64,000 nt of DNA from CAVSJA01 sp963728145 (GCA_963728145.1 CAVSJA010000002.1:310001-374000); one strand, 5' to 3'. Positions 1 through 9,651 are shown, counted from the stretch's first letter. Notes: a model not told the origin generated them from the sequence alone. Numbers and translations are program-made.

Positions 1-201
1 TTTGTTTTAGACCATCAGGTAACACTTTCTTCTGGCGAAACGGTCAACAATCCATTGAGGATTGTGGCCAATAATAAAGGCTGCGAAGTAATTTTTACTT
101 TGTTTCGCTTGCCCAATAGAACAGATGAAGAATTCAATGCCGATGCCAAAGCCGTAACAGCAGACTTGCAAAAACTAAAGACTTTAATGGAAATGAATTA
201 G
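1..201 (+). CDS. SRPBCC-family (Aha1/polyketide cyclase-like) protein, C-terminal part
   Basis: The reading frame is open from the first base and ends in TAG, giving about 66 residues; the N-terminus lies outside the window. The segment has the look of the end of an SRPBCC domain: a strand with DHQVTLSSGE, then NNPLRIV, then EVIFTLFRLP, followed by a long terminal helix (DEEFNADAKAVTADLQKLK). This pattern is common in START/Aha1-like proteins annotated as polyketide cyclases, which bind small hydrophobic ligands in a helix-grip fold. No ligand or pathway can be inferred from the fragment. The family call rests on pattern recognition of the tail only. Confidence 0.6.
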   Translation, partial: FVLDHQVTLSSGETVNNPLRIVANNKGCEVIFTLFRLPNRTDEEFNADAKAVTADLQKLKTLMEMN

Positions 202-256
202 GAACTGAATCATTCCCCAGATTCGCACGGCATTTGTTTTGAGTTAGTAATCAATT

Positions 257-985
257 ATGCCAGAGGGTCCTTCGATAGTTATACTCAAAGAAGCCGTACA
301 GCCATTCAAAGGCAAAAAACCTTTAGAAATCTCCGGCAATACAAAAGTTGAGCTCACCAGGGTAGGGAACCAAAAAATCACTGATTTCAAAAGCTGGGGA
401 AAACATTTTTTAATTTGTTTCGGTACCCTTACGTTGCGTATTCACTTTTTACTGTTTGGAAGTTATCGTATCAATGAAACAAGAAATGCAAAACCAAGAT
501 TGCATATCAAATTTCGCAATGGTGAATTGAATTTCTATGCATGTGCGGTAAAACTAATTGAAGAAGATCTCAATGAGGTCTATGATTGGACTGCAGATGT
601 GATGAATGATGGCTGGAGTCCACAGAAGGCCCGGGCCAAACTAAAGGCTAAACCGAAAATGCTTGTTTGTGATGCTTTATTGGACCAGAATATTTTTTCC
701 GGCTCAGGTAATATCATTAAGAATGAAGTGTTGTTCCGTATCAAAGTTCATCCCAAAACAAAAGTTGGAAAACTTCCGCCTGCAAAACTTTCCGAATTGA
801 TACGCGAAGCACGCAATTATAGTTTTGATTTTTTAAAATGGAAAAAAGCTTTTGTATTAAAGAAGCACTGGCTCGCGCATACGAAGCGAACCTGTCCTCG
901 CTGCAACATTCCACTAATTAAGGAACAAACCGGCAAAACAAAACGCAGAACGTTTTTTTGCAACAACTGCCAGAAACTTTATTAG
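257..985 (+). CDS. Fpg/Nei-family DNA glycosylase (endonuclease VIII-like)
   Basis: Base-excision repair enzyme of the formamidopyrimidine-DNA glycosylase/endonuclease VIII family, which removes oxidised bases and nicks the abasic site. The protein begins MPEGPS; in this family the initiator Met is removed to expose the catalytic Pro2, and Glu3 is also catalytic, so the start is firm. The middle holds the helix-two-turn-helix region (DQNIFSGSGNIIKNE, about residues 143-157). The C-terminus carries a four-Cys zinc finger, CPRC near 215 and CNNC near 236. At 242 residues it is slightly short for the family. MPEGPS favours Nei over Fpg, which usually starts MPELPE, but the substrate range is not proven. 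Confidence 0.85.
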   Translation: MPEGPSIVILKEAVQPFKGKKPLEISGNTKVELTRVGNQKITDFKSWGKHFLICFGTLTLRIHFLLFGSYRINETRNAKPRLHIKFRNGELNFYACAVKLIEEDLNEVYDWTADVMNDGWSPQKARAKLKAKPKMLVCDALLDQNIFSGSGNIIKNEVLFRIKVHPKTKVGKLPPAKLSELIREARNYSFDFLKWKKAFVLKKHWLAHTKRTCPRCNIPLIKEQTGKTKRRTFFCNNCQKLY

Positions 986-1097
986 CAATAGGCAATAGCC
1001 AATTGGCAATGGGCAATTGCAATGGGCAAACTGTGGCTGAAATTTGTCTATTGCTTATTGCCTATTGCTCATTGCCCATTGCCCATTGCCAATTGCT
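984..1097. repeat. Self-complementary word array (GGCAATGG-type)
   Basis: The left arm (984-1029) is a run of imperfect copies of GGCAATAG/GGCAATGG, starting at the stop codon of the glycosylase gene. The right arm (1048-1097) is made of the reverse-complement word (CCATTGCC, CTATTGCC). The arms could fold into a long imperfect hairpin with an 18-nt loop. It could act as a terminator, but no U-tract is evident. Confidence 0.75.
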
Positions 1098-1140
1098 CCC
1101 TGTTGGTACAGCGTTTGTGCCGTTATACCAAACAATTCCG

Positions 1141-1428
1141 ATGAAATCTATAAATATCACTTACAACTGCCCAACCTTAAGAAAGGAGGAACATCTTTTG
1201 CTCGAGCTCGACAGGCTTCCTGGTAGCGAGGAGCGATATGATGCAAAAATCCATCATATTGAACGTAATACTATTTGGGGTGAATTCAAAGTGGCAAGGA
1301 AGGGAAACAGTTGGATAATCGATAATACAACCAGTATGGAGCTGGATAATATTCCACTGGTAACCGGTTGTGACCTGGTTGGATTAAACATAATAGCCGA
1401 AGAAAATGCCCCGAAATCTCCACAATAA
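1141..1428 (+). CDS. Small hypothetical protein
   Basis: A 95-residue protein of no family I recognise. The same frame is open further upstream, but that part runs through the repeat array, so the ATG after the array is chosen (MKSINITYNC). Composition is mixed and soluble-looking, with no signal peptide or membrane segment. The pattern of alternating strands (AKIHHIERNTIWGEF, NSWIIDNTTSMEL) suggests a small beta-rich fold. It ends 4 bases before the preferred start of the next gene and is probably transcribed with it. Confidence 0.55.
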   Translation: MKSINITYNCPTLRKEEHLLLELDRLPGSEERYDAKIHHIERNTIWGEFKVARKGNSWIIDNTTSMELDNIPLVTGCDLVGLNIIAEENAPKSPQ

Positions 1429-1432
1429 GTCC

Positions 1433-1921
1433 ATGTCTTCATCGATAGAGAAAACAAATCATAAGCTGGAACTGGATGAAGATCTGAAACTGCATAACCT
1501 GGGTTGGAAAGTGCAAATGATTGGATGGGTGTTGATGGGGCTGATCTTCATTCTTGCCGCCTTGGGTCTCTTTGGATCTGGTCCTTTAAGCAATCGCTCT
1601 ATCAATGAAAAAAATATAAGCCTCGATTATGAATATTTTGGAAGATTTGAGTCTAATACAAAAACAGTCATCCGTTTTCCCGCAAATGCAATATCAACCT
1701 TAGCAATTCCCCTTAGTTATCTCAAAGAGATGAAACTTCAGCAAGTAATACCTGAGCCGCAGGAGAAAAAAATTGAAAACGGAAATTATATAATGTCTTT
1801 CTCTGGTCTGGATGAAGGAAAGATCATTTTATACCTGCTTCCCCAAACATCAGGAGCAGTTCAGACAGTATTTCGTATCAATGAACAGCCATACACAATT
1901 AATCATTTCATATATCCTTAA
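1433..1921 (+). CDS. Single-pass membrane protein, unknown function
   Basis: About 162 residues. A second Met (MSSSIEK) is preferred over an ATG nine codons upstream because the upstream one overlaps the end of the previous gene. A charged N-terminal tail of about 25 residues precedes one transmembrane helix (VQMIGWVLMGLIFILAALGL, about residues 24-43), and the remainder is a beta-rich extracytoplasmic domain. The following DUF421 gene starts 3 bases after the stop, and the two may form a membrane pair. I do not recognise a family. Confidence 0.6.
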   Translation: MSSSIEKTNHKLELDEDLKLHNLGWKVQMIGWVLMGLIFILAALGLFGSGPLSNRSINEKNISLDYEYFGRFESNTKTVIRFPANAISTLAIPLSYLKEMKLQQVIPEPQEKKIENGNYIMSFSGLDEGKIILYLLPQTSGAVQTVFRINEQPYTINHFIYP

Positions 1922-1924
1922 TTT

Positions 1925-2380
1925 ATGAACCCGGTATTAAGAGGCGCAGCCATTTATATTTTTCTTCTTATCATTTTTCGGATAATGGGAAAAAGAAGCC
2001 TGTCGGAAACTACCACTTTTGATTTTATCCTACTACTTATTATCAGCGAAGTGACTCAGCAGGCTCTGGTAGGAGAAGATAATTCATTAACCGCCGCCTT
2101 TGTTCTCATCATCACATTGGTTACGCTTGATCTTTTTCTTTCTTTTATGAAAGATCACTTCAAAGGTTTTGGAAAATTCGTTGAAGGTAGTCCACTCATT
2201 GTGGTGGAAAAAGGAAAACCGTTAAAAGAGCGAATGAGAAAAAGCAGGGTTGAAAATGAAGATATAATGGAAGCAGCCCGATTGAACTTTGGATTGGAAC
2301 GAATGGAACAAATCAAGTATGCTGTATTAGAAAAAGATGGGAGCATCTCGATTATTCCGTATGAGCCTGAGAAGGGTTGA
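1925..2380 (+). CDS. DUF421 (YetF/YcaP-like) membrane protein
   Basis: A 151-residue protein with three hydrophobic helices in the first 80 residues (YIFLLIIFRIMGKRS, FDFILLLIISEV, AAFVLIITLVTLDLFLSFM) and a cytoplasmic domain. The RIMGKRSLSE and FDF motifs and the C-terminal LIVVEKGKP and MEAARL elements are typical of the DUF421/YetF family. Members are small membrane proteins linked in some bacteria to spore or stress phenotypes; the biochemical role is not established. It is shorter than the roughly 220-residue Bacillus proteins, as is common in Bacteroidota. It follows the previous gene by 3 bases. Confidence 0.85.
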   Translation: MNPVLRGAAIYIFLLIIFRIMGKRSLSETTTFDFILLLIISEVTQQALVGEDNSLTAAFVLIITLVTLDLFLSFMKDHFKGFGKFVEGSPLIVVEKGKPLKERMRKSRVENEDIMEAARLNFGLERMEQIKYAVLEKDGSISIIPYEPEKG

Positions 2381-2452
2381 TAAGGTTGACAGGGTTGACA
2401 AGGTTGCTACAGTTTCCCTGTCAACCCTATCAACTTGTTAACCTTGTCAACC
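2374..2452. repeat. Self-complementary word array (GGTTGACA-type), copy 1
   Basis: Left arm: tandem imperfect copies of GGTTGATAA/GGTTGACAG beginning within the last codons of the DUF421 gene. Right arm: CCCTGTCAACCCTATCAA and related words, the reverse complement. The same word builds arrays near 50.6 kb and 63.1 kb. The short loop would favour hairpin formation in RNA or single-stranded DNA. Confidence 0.8.
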
Positions 2453-2481
2453 AAAACTGGCACAATTTGTAACTTACAACC

Positions 2482-3690
2482 ATGAAGCGATCGGGATCTG
2501 CGGACTTGCCCTTACACTATGGATATGTACCTCAGTGGCTCGCCGAGCGAATGGCCAAACTTGGTCTTGCAATTACTGAATCCATATTAATCGAATATGG
2601 TCAGGAAGAATTTCTTCGTCGAATGAGTCATCCATTCTGGTTTCAAAGTTTTGGTGCGGTGATGGGAATGGACTGGCATTCGTCAGGCATTACTACCTCG
2701 GTAATGGGTGCACTAAAAAGAAGCATCAATCCGCATGCAAAAGAATTGGGAATATTTATTTGTGGTGGTAAGGGAAAATCATCCAAACAAACGCCGGAAG
2801 AATTAGTTCGCGTGGCAGACCTGACTGGTTTGAACGGAACTGAGTTAGTTCGATGTAGTAAACTCAGCGCTAAAGTTGATAATACTGCAGTTCAGGATGG
2901 ATTTCAATTGTACACACACAATTTCATCCTAAGTAGTAAAGGTGATTGGACTGTGATTCAGCAAGGAATGAGCCCAAATAGTAAAACAGCCAGAAGATAT
3001 CATTGGCATTCGGAGAATCTAAAATCATTTGTCGATAATCCGCATACGGGTATTTGCGGCACTAATCAAGGTGAAATACTTAACCTAACCGCATCTGAAG
3101 CTGATCCAACGCGGAAGGGGATTCTTGAGCTATCAAAGGAGAAGCCTGAATTGATGATGCAGGAGATTCAGCAATTGATCATGCCTTCGCATCATGATCT
3201 GCGTTCAAAAGATGTCGATTTGAAAAGATTGGGAACGATCTTATGGTTGGCTCATGATAAGGCGCCAGTTGACTTTGAAGAATTGATTTTATTGCAGGGG
3301 GTTGGCCCAAGAACCCTGCAATCATTAACACTGGTCAGCGAAGTAATACATGGAACTCCTTCACGATTCAAAGATCCTGCACGCTTTGCATTTGCGCATG
3401 GAGGAAAGGATGGCCAACCATTTCCTGTTCCAATAAAAGTTTATGATGAAACGATCAGCACCTTGCAAACGGCGGTTCATAAAGCAAAACTCGGCAACTC
3501 GGACAAGCAATCAGCTATCAAAGCATTAACTCAACTTGCGCAACGAGCTGAAAAGGATTTTATTCCTCAGGATAATTTCGATGCGTTGATTGAAAAGGAA
3601 AGAGATGAGTCATGGAAATATGATGGGCGTACTGTTTTTGGCAAAGCAAAGCCGAGATCAGGTAAGAATGTTCAGCTTAGACTATTTTAA
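2482..3690 (+). CDS. DUF763 family protein
   Basis: A 402-residue protein matching the DUF763 family: it opens MKRSGSADLPLHYGYVP and continues with WLAERMAKLG and RRMSHPFWFQSFGAVMGMDWH, all characteristic. The C-terminal half contains a helix-hairpin-helix-like stretch (LILLQGVGPRTLQSL, about residues 267-281), as in DNA-binding proteins, so a nucleic-acid role is plausible but not shown. Family members occur in archaea and scattered bacteria and are uncharacterised. The gene converges on the NUDIX gene and overlaps it by 9 bases at their 3' ends. Confidence 0.85.
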   Translation: MKRSGSADLPLHYGYVPQWLAERMAKLGLAITESILIEYGQEEFLRRMSHPFWFQSFGAVMGMDWHSSGITTSVMGALKRSINPHAKELGIFICGGKGKSSKQTPEELVRVADLTGLNGTELVRCSKLSAKVDNTAVQDGFQLYTHNFILSSKGDWTVIQQGMSPNSKTARRYHWHSENLKSFVDNPHTGICGTNQGEILNLTASEADPTRKGILELSKEKPELMMQEIQQLIMPSHHDLRSKDVDLKRLGTILWLAHDKAPVDFEELILLQGVGPRTLQSLTLVSEVIHGTPSRFKDPARFAFAHGGKDGQPFPVPIKVYDETISTLQTAVHKAKLGNSDKQSAIKALTQLAQRAEKDFIPQDNFDALIEKERDESWKYDGRTVFGKAKPRSGKNVQLRLF

Positions 3691-4137
3691 ATGATCGATC
3701 ACCTGGAGAAGGAAAGAAACTTGCGCAGGATTGATTTTTTCCTTCGCTTCATCAAATGAAAACCATTCACCCTTATCTACTTCAGGAATTTCAATCCTCT
3801 TTCCGGATTTCGGTGGCCATTCAACGTGAATAGTATTACTTAATAAAACTTTCGGGTCAATATCCTTTTCGATGGCCCATGCATAAACCATCTTACCGCT
3901 TTTCAGTTTTACAGATTTCAACGGAATAAAATCTCCATCGATCTTCTGCCCTGTTTCTTCTTCAAATTCTCTACTCGCAGCTTTCAAGGGATCTTCTCCC
4001 TCTTCAAATTCACCTTTTGGAATTGACCACGCGCCCAAATCTTTATTTTTCCAGAACGGGCCACCCGGATGAACGAGGAAGAATTCGAGATTCTTTTTAT
4101 CAAACCGGTATAGTAGAATGCCAGCACTTTGCTTCAT
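3682..4137 (-). CDS. NUDIX hydrolase
   Basis: A 151-residue NUDIX-fold pyrophosphohydrolase. The NUDIX box is present at about residues 42-64: GEFEEGEDPLKAASREFEEE followed by TG, with the G-x5-E-x7-RE-x2-EE pattern intact for metal binding. The start MKQSAGILLYR and the W-x-IPKGEFE context resemble the Ap4A hydrolase/MutT-like group found in many Bacteroidota. The substrate cannot be told from sequence. The gene is on the minus strand, converges with DUF763 and overlaps its last three codons. Confidence 0.88.
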   Translation of the reverse strand: MKQSAGILLYRFDKKNLEFFLVHPGGPFWKNKDLGAWSIPKGEFEEGEDPLKAASREFEEETGQKIDGDFIPLKSVKLKSGKMVYAWAIEKDIDPKVLLSNTIHVEWPPKSGKRIEIPEVDKGEWFSFDEAKEKINPAQVSFLLQVIDHLK

Positions 4138-4450
4138 ACGGTAAAATTATAACTCCGCACGGCTTGTCGGTCCCGAAGGGACCAAAGCTTGGTAGCAATG
4201 GTTTGCATAAATATTCGCGGGAGTGTATCATGCCTGCAGGAAAGTTTGGCCCTTTCCGGGCCATAGCCGTCATAGAACGTTCTTTGCTACCAAGCTTGGG
4301 TCCTTTCGGGACCGGATTCCTTACATGGCGAATAAAACCAATCATACAAAATGCTCCTTGGTCCGAACTTTGTACATATTTTAAGGCAGATTCTTGCCAA
4401 CATGTTCGCGACAACAATATGAAATTTGCATTAACAAATCTCAAATAACC
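4138..4450. other. Intergenic region between divergent NUDIX and CsbD-like genes
   Basis: A 313-base gap dominated by the composite inverted repeat listed next. The remaining sequence up to the CsbD-like start has no recognisable gene. Promoters for both flanking genes must lie here, but I cannot place a convincing box. Confidence 0.6.
4168..4314. repeat. REP-like composite inverted repeat (GGTCCCGAAGGGACC family)
   Basis: The left arm (4168-4198) reads CGGTCCCGAAGGGACC followed by AAAGCTTGGTAGCAA; the right arm (4284-4314) is its near-perfect reverse complement. Each arm contains its own small hairpin (GGTCCC...GGGACC), and the spacer holds a further palindrome (GGCCC TTTCC GGGCC). The consensus matches the ends of the transposase element near 46.6-47.4 kb, where the word is GGTCCCGTAGGGACC plus AAATCTTTGTAGCAA. 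It looks like a non-autonomous REP pair of that family. Confidence 0.8.
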
Positions 4451-4660
4451 ATGAATCACTTAAAACTCGGCTCTCCCTGGCCAGAGGTCAAGGAAAGATT
4501 GATGGAAAATGATCTGAATCTGACTGATGAAGATCTCGATTATCAACCAGGTCGCGAAGAGGAATTGCTTGGCCGGCTTCAGAAAAAGATGAATAAACCC
4601 AAGGAGGAGATCAAAGCCTATATTGAAAGTGTATCGTTTAACAAGGCGAAATCGGGCTGA
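4451..4660 (+). CDS. CsbD-like stress protein
   Basis: A 69-residue, highly charged protein resembling the CsbD family of small general-stress proteins: W-PEVKERL, then DLTDEDLDYQPGREEELLGR and LQKKMNKPKEEIKAYI. The internal ATG giving MNHLKLGSPW is chosen because the open frame upstream has no family similarity. CsbD-type proteins are abundant, largely unfolded or helical, and induced by stress; the molecular role is not known. It stands alone between two repeats. Confidence 0.75.
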   Translation: MNHLKLGSPWPEVKERLMENDLNLTDEDLDYQPGREEELLGRLQKKMNKPKEEIKAYIESVSFNKAKSG

Positions 4661-4708
4661 TCGCCTACCCATAGATTATTAATAATTGATAGTCGATTTG
4701 TATCCCTC

Positions 4709-4849
4709 CGCCTCCTTCCTTTTTGAACCTTGTCATTTCGAGCCCGGTTAATAAAAATCTCTCTGCATAAAGTGAATGTAGGGCGAGAAATCTGCACAAT
4801 TGGAGACTCCGTGTAATTTCGAAATGACAAGGTTCAAAGGGGAAGGACG
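4709..4849. repeat. Long inverted repeat (GAACCTTGTCATTTCGA arms)
   Basis: The inner arms are essentially exact: TTTTGAACCTTGTCATTTCGA on the left (from 4721) and TCGAAATGACAAGGTTCAAA on the right (4819-4838). Looser complementarity (CCTCCTTCC against GGAAGGACG) extends the stem outward. The 77-base interior contains words such as AGAAATCTGCAC. It separates CsbD from the 3' end of icmF and may be a miniature mobile repeat. Confidence 0.75.
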
Positions 4850-4871
4850 TCGAGAATAATCAATTTCATTA

Positions 4872-7800
4872 TTACATATTTCTCCTATACTGTCCACCAA
4901 CCTCATACAATGCATGGGTTATCTGTCCAAGCGAACAATATTTCACAGTTTCCATCAACTCCTCAAATAGATTTCCATTACTAATGGCAACCTGTTGAAG
5001 ATACTTTAATGATTCTGCAGATTTCTTTTCATTCCTTTTCCAGAATGCTTCGAGATTATGGATTTGTTGATCCTTTTCTTCATTGGTACTGCGGATCACT
5101 TCGCTGGGAATAATGGTTGGACTACCTTTTTTATTGAGGAAGGTATTTACACCAACTATTGGGAATTCACCCGTATGCTTCAAATGTTCGTAGTACAGAC
5201 TTTCTTCCTGGATCTTATTTCGCTGATACATTCTTTCCATTGCGCCCAGTACTCCACCTCTTTCAGTGAGGCGGTTGAATTCAGCCATCACCGCTTCTTC
5301 AACCAGGTCAGTCAATTCTTCAATCAGGAATGAACCCTGGTTTGGATTTTCATTCTTCGCAGTTCCTAATTCACGATTGATAATTAATTGAATCGCCATT
5401 GCACGACGAACACTTTCTTCAGTTGGTGTAGTGATCGCTTCATCATATGCATTCGTGTGTAGGGAATTACAGTTATCATAAATCGCATACAAGGCCTGCA
5501 ATGTTGTGCGGATATCATTGAAATCAATTTCCTGTGCATGCAGACTTCTTCCGGATGTCTGAATATGATATTTCAGCATCTGGCTGCGCTTATTGGCTTT
5601 GTATTTATACTTCATCGCCTTGCTCCAGATCCTTCTTGCTACACGACCGATCACACTGTATTCAGGATCCATTCCATTGCTGAAGAAGAAAGAAAGATTT
5701 GGCGCGAACTCATCTATATTCATTCCACGACTGAGATAATATTCAACGTAAGTAAACCCATTCGCAAGCGTGAATGCAAGCTGAGTAATAGGATTTGCAC
5801 CTGCTTCTGCAATATGATAACCGCTTATACTTACACTATAAAAGTTTCTAACCTTATTCTTTATGAAATATTCCTGCACATCGCCCATCAACTTCAAAGC
5901 AAACTCTGTACTGAAGATGCAGGTATTCTGTGCCTGGTCTTCCTTTAATATATCAGCCTGCACCGTCCCTCTTACCTGGCTCAATGCTTCAGCTTTTATC
6001 TTTTCGTAGATCTCTCTTGGTACCACCTCATCCCCGGATAGTCCAAGCAGTTGTAATCCTAACCCGTTATTCCCTTCCGGAAGCCGCTCAGGTGTTGAAG
6101 GATCGAAGTAGATGGGACGCGGAAGTTTTCCAAATCTCCTTTCTATTAGTGTAGTGGCTTCGTTCCATTTACTATTGCTAGAAAGATATTTTTCTACCAA
6201 CTGGTCGATTGCAGCATTCATGAAGAATGCGAGAATGATTGGAGCGGGACCATTGATCGTCATGCTAACCGATGTGCTTGGATCGCAAAGATCAAATCCA
6301 CTGTAAAGTTTCTTCGCATCATCAACCGTAGCAATGCTTACGCCACTGTTACCAACCTTTCCATAAATGTCCGGACGATTTGCCGGGTCTTCACCATAAA
6401 GTGTTACACTATCGAATGCAGTTGATAAACGTATGGCGGGTTGTCCCAAAGAAACGTAGTGAAATCTTTTATTTGTTCGTTCTGGTCCACCTTCGCCTGC
6501 AAACATTCTCGTTGGATCTTCCTCTGTCTCTTTTCAAAGGAAATACTCCAGCGGTAAATGGAAAATGTCCCGGCGCATTTTCCTGCGCCTGCCAACGAAG
6601 AATATCACCCCAGTCTTTATATTTTGGAAGAAGGACTTTCGGAATTTTCGTACCCGATAAGCTCAAGGAGAACATAGGTATTTTTATAACCTTATCGCGG
6701 ACAGTATAGGAATATTCATCCGCCTCATATGCCTTAAGCTTTTCAGGCCAATTTTGTATGAGTTTCCTGGAAACAGGAGTGAGTTGATCTGTAAAGAATG
6801 CAATTTGCTGTTCCAGGGTCTCCTTCAAATTTGAAACATCTTCTTTCGTCGATTCAGAAATTGTTTGCAATGCACCCTGAAGCTGATAGAGCTTTGATGC
6901 TATTGCTGCCTGGTCAACTACCAATTTATTGTATTCTGCAATTGAATCAGAAATCTCGCTCAGGTAGCGGTTGCGTGATGGAGGAATTACAGGATCGGTC
7001 CCAAATCCTCTTTCCAATTTTGCTCCGGCTCTTTCCGTACTAAATTTACTCTTTGCTTTTTCTTCGATCTTTTTCATCAGCAATTCAAAGAGTTCATTTA
7101 CTCCTTTATCATTGAATTGTGAAGCGATGGTTCCTAATACCGGAAGCTGCTCATCCTTTGCAGTAAATAATTTATGGTTGCGCTTATATTGTTTTCTTAC
7201 ATCACTCAATGCATCCAGTGCGCCGGCTTTATCAAATTTGTTAATGGCAATTACATCGGCGTAATCCAGCATGTTGATCTTTTCCAGTTGCGATGCGGCG
7301 CCATATTCAGGAGTCATTACATATAAACTCACATCGCAATAGTCGAGAATGGACGCATCGCTTTGTCCGACACCTGCAGATTCTAAGATGATGAGATCAA
7401 ATCCCGCATTTGTACAGATATCAATCGCATCCTGAACAGATACACTCAAGGCCTTATCACTTTCGCGGGTAGCGAGACTGCGCATGTATGCACGAGGATG
7501 ATGAATGGAATTCATTCTGATTCTATCACCTAGCAATGCACCACCGGTCTTTTTCTTCGAAGGATCGACGCAAATGACAGCGATTGTTTTGTCGGGATAG
7601 GAATTTAGAAATCGTCGCACGATTTCATCTGTAACCGAAGATTTACCTGCGCCGCCGGTTCCAGTAATGCCTAATACAATGGGCGCATCGCTGGGTTTTT
7701 TTGCCGCGTCTTTCTTTTTATGCTCTCCATTATTCTCCGCTTCGGTTATTGCCCGGGCGATTTTTCTTATATCTTTTGATTCACCGAGGGGCAATTTTCC

Positions 7801-8280
7801 ATTCCATTTTTTTGAAGCTTGCCAGTAATCACTGGAACTAAGGTCTTTTCCATTCTGTGGTGAGCAGAGCTTAATGACTTCTTCGATCATTCCTTCCAGT
7901 CCCATCTTTCTTCCATCATCGGGAGAATAGATCTTCGTAATACCATATTTATGGAGTTCTTCAATTTCCTGAGGGAGTATCGTTCCACCACCACCTCCGA
8001 AGATCTTTATGTGTCCGCAACCATTTTGATCAAGCAGGTCTTTCATGTATTTGAAAAACTCCACATGACCGCCCTGGTAACTTGTAATCGCGATTCCCTG
8101 TGCATCTTCTTCAATAGCACATTCCACTATCTCTGCAACGGAACGGTTATGACCAAGATGAATGATCTCGGCTCCTTTGCTCTGCATGATCCGGCGCATG
8201 ATATTAATGGCGGCATCATGGCCGTCGAAGAGTGAGGCTGCGGTGACGATGCGGACTTTTTGATCTTGTACTTTATTCAT
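4872..8280 (-). CDS. icmF: Fused isobutyryl-CoA mutase IcmF (one frameshift)
   Basis: Adenosylcobalamin enzyme interconverting isobutyryl-CoA and n-butyryl-CoA, fused to its G-protein chaperone. Domains in order: B12-binding domain (about 1-140; base-off motif DGHDAA), MeaI-like GTPase (about 200-420; P-loop GTGGAGKSS) and the mutase TIM barrel. Active-site residues are of the isobutyryl type: Phe in TRMFAGEGG, and Gln in AQNTCIF where methylmalonyl-CoA mutase has Arg. The frame breaks near 6528: one extra base turns the expected KR-x-EEDPTRMFAG into another frame. Joined, the protein has about 1135 residues, normal for IcmF. It is unlikely to be split deliberately, because the break falls inside a conserved motif. 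It is divergent from the FAH gene. Confidence 0.9.
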
Positions 8281-8308
8281 AGTTGAGTGCGCCTTCTGGG
8301 GTTCTTGG

Positions 8309-8342
8309 ATTTCATGGGGGTCCCCACTTGCGTGGGGATGCG
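8309..8342. repeat. Short hairpin (TCCCCAC/GTGGGGA)
   Basis: TCCCCAC-TTGC-GTGGGGA at 8321-8338 forms a 7-bp stem with a 4-nt loop, with GGGGG just upstream. It lies in the divergent promoter region between icmF and the FAH gene, so a regulatory or REP-like role is more likely than termination. Confidence 0.5.
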
Positions 8343-8446
8343 CAAAGTTAGTAAAGCTAATGACTGTTAGGAAGTAAACGTTTGCACAAATTGGTTTGGT
8401 ATACTTTTAAAATGAAAGTAGTTTCGGCGAAATAAAGAGCAATTAG

Positions 8447-9316
8447 ATGAAACTGATAAGGTTCGGAAACATTGGAGCAGAGAAACCCGGCCTGTTAAAT
8501 AATGATGGACTGCGGTTGGATCTGACCGGTTTTGGGGAGGATTATAATGAGAAATTTTTCGGGTCGGACGGACCAAAGCGGCTAAGGGGCTGGCTTGAAA
8601 AGAATGAAAAATCCTGTTCGATCGTAGATGCTTCGGTTCGGTTGGGCTCACCGTTAGCCAATCCTTCAAAACTTGTTTGCATCGGATTAAACTATTCCGA
8701 CCATGCCCGCGAAAGTGGCATGCAATTACCACCCGAACCAGTCATCTTTTTTAAATCTACAACTGCAATCTGCGGTCCCAATGATCAACTCGTTATTCCG
8801 AAAAACAGTAAAAAAACAGATTGGGAAGTTGAGTTGGCCGTTGTGATTGGAAAAAGAGCAAGCTATGTTGATGAAGCTGTAGCACTCGCGCATGTAGCCG
8901 GTTATTTATTGCACAATGATTATAGTGAAAGAGAATTTCAATTGGAAAGAAGCGGCCAATGGGTAAAAGGAAAAAGCTGCGATAGTTTCGCGCCGCTGGG
9001 ACCTTTTCTTGCAACCCAAGATGAAATCAAAGACGTGAACAATCTTCGGCTATGGCTTAAAGTGAATGGGAAGATGATGCAGGACAGTAATACCTCGAAC
9101 CTTGCATTTAAAATACCGTACCTGGTTTCTTATGTGAGTCAATTCATGACTCTCTTGCCGGGAGATGTTATTAGTACCGGTACTCCGCCAGGTGTTGGCT
9201 TAGGAATGAAACCAGAACCAGTTTATATTAAGGAAGGCGATGAGATCGAATTAGGAATCGATAGTTTAGGTTCAAGCAAGCAAATCGCTGTCAAATACGA
9301 AAATCTGAAAAAGTGA
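8447..9316 (+). CDS. Fumarylacetoacetate hydrolase-family protein (probable 2,4-diketo-3-deoxy-L-fuconate hydrolase)
   Basis: A 289-residue FAH-family hydrolase. The catalytic core is clear from about residue 77: KLVCIGLNYSDHA, then EPVIFFKSTTA, WEVELAVVIGK with metal-binding Glu residues, the NDYSERE motif and GDVISTGTPPGVG. Relatives cleave C-C bonds of beta-diketo acids. The neighbours (L-rhamnose/L-fucose mutarotase, lactonase, two SDRs, FucP) point to 2,4-diketo-3-deoxy-L-fuconate, which would give pyruvate and lactate. The family is solid; the substrate is inferred from context. It is first in the plus-strand operon, and its stop overlaps the next start. Confidence 0.85.
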   Translation: MKLIRFGNIGAEKPGLLNNDGLRLDLTGFGEDYNEKFFGSDGPKRLRGWLEKNEKSCSIVDASVRLGSPLANPSKLVCIGLNYSDHARESGMQLPPEPVIFFKSTTAICGPNDQLVIPKNSKKTDWEVELAVVIGKRASYVDEAVALAHVAGYLLHNDYSEREFQLERSGQWVKGKSCDSFAPLGPFLATQDEIKDVNNLRLWLKVNGKMMQDSNTSNLAFKIPYLVSYVSQFMTLLPGDVISTGTPPGVGLGMKPEPVYIKEGDEIELGIDSLGSSKQIAVKYENLKK

Positions 9317-9651
9317 CTGTTCAAAGATTTTACCTGGCATTAGATTTAAAGGATGATCCTGCGTTAATTGCCGAATACGAAAAGTATCATCAGAAGATCT
9401 GGCCCGAGATTGAGAAGAGTATAAAAGATTCGGGAATCATGAGCATGGAGATTTACCGGACCGGTAATAGATTATTTATGGTGATAGTTGCTGATGAGAA
9501 CTTTTCTTTTGAAAAGAAAGGCGCTGCCGACGCATCAAACCCAAAGGTTCAGGACTGGGAAAAGCTCATGTGGAAATTCCAACAACCGATGCCTTGGGCA
9601 AAACCTGGAGAGAAATGGATCTTGATGAACAAGATTTTTGATTTGCATTAA
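9313..9651 (+). CDS. L-rhamnose/L-fucose mutarotase family protein
   Basis: A 112-residue protein of the RhaM-like mutarotase family (DUF718), which speeds interconversion of the alpha and beta anomers of 6-deoxy-hexoses. The family signature is visible: FYLALDLKDDPALIAEYEKY near the start, HQKIWPEI with the conserved His, EIYRTGNRLFM, and the C-terminal W in PGEKWILM. It starts with GTG in a GTGA overlap with the FAH gene stop, implying translational coupling. In this cluster the natural substrate is likely L-fucose rather than L-rhamnose. Confidence 0.85.
   Translation: MTVQRFYLALDLKDDPALIAEYEKYHQKIWPEIEKSIKDSGIMSMEIYRTGNRLFMVIVADENFSFEKKGAADASNPKVQDWEKLMWKFQQPMPWAKPGEKWILMNKIFDLH

Noticed and set aside
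958..1140. Open frame through the GGCAAT array joined to the small gene
   Set aside because: The extension encodes only a translation of the repeat; the ATG after the array is the natural start.
6500..6540. Programmed frameshift in icmF
   Set aside because: No slippery heptamer or pseudoknot is seen, and similar single-base breaks occur in many unrelated genes here.
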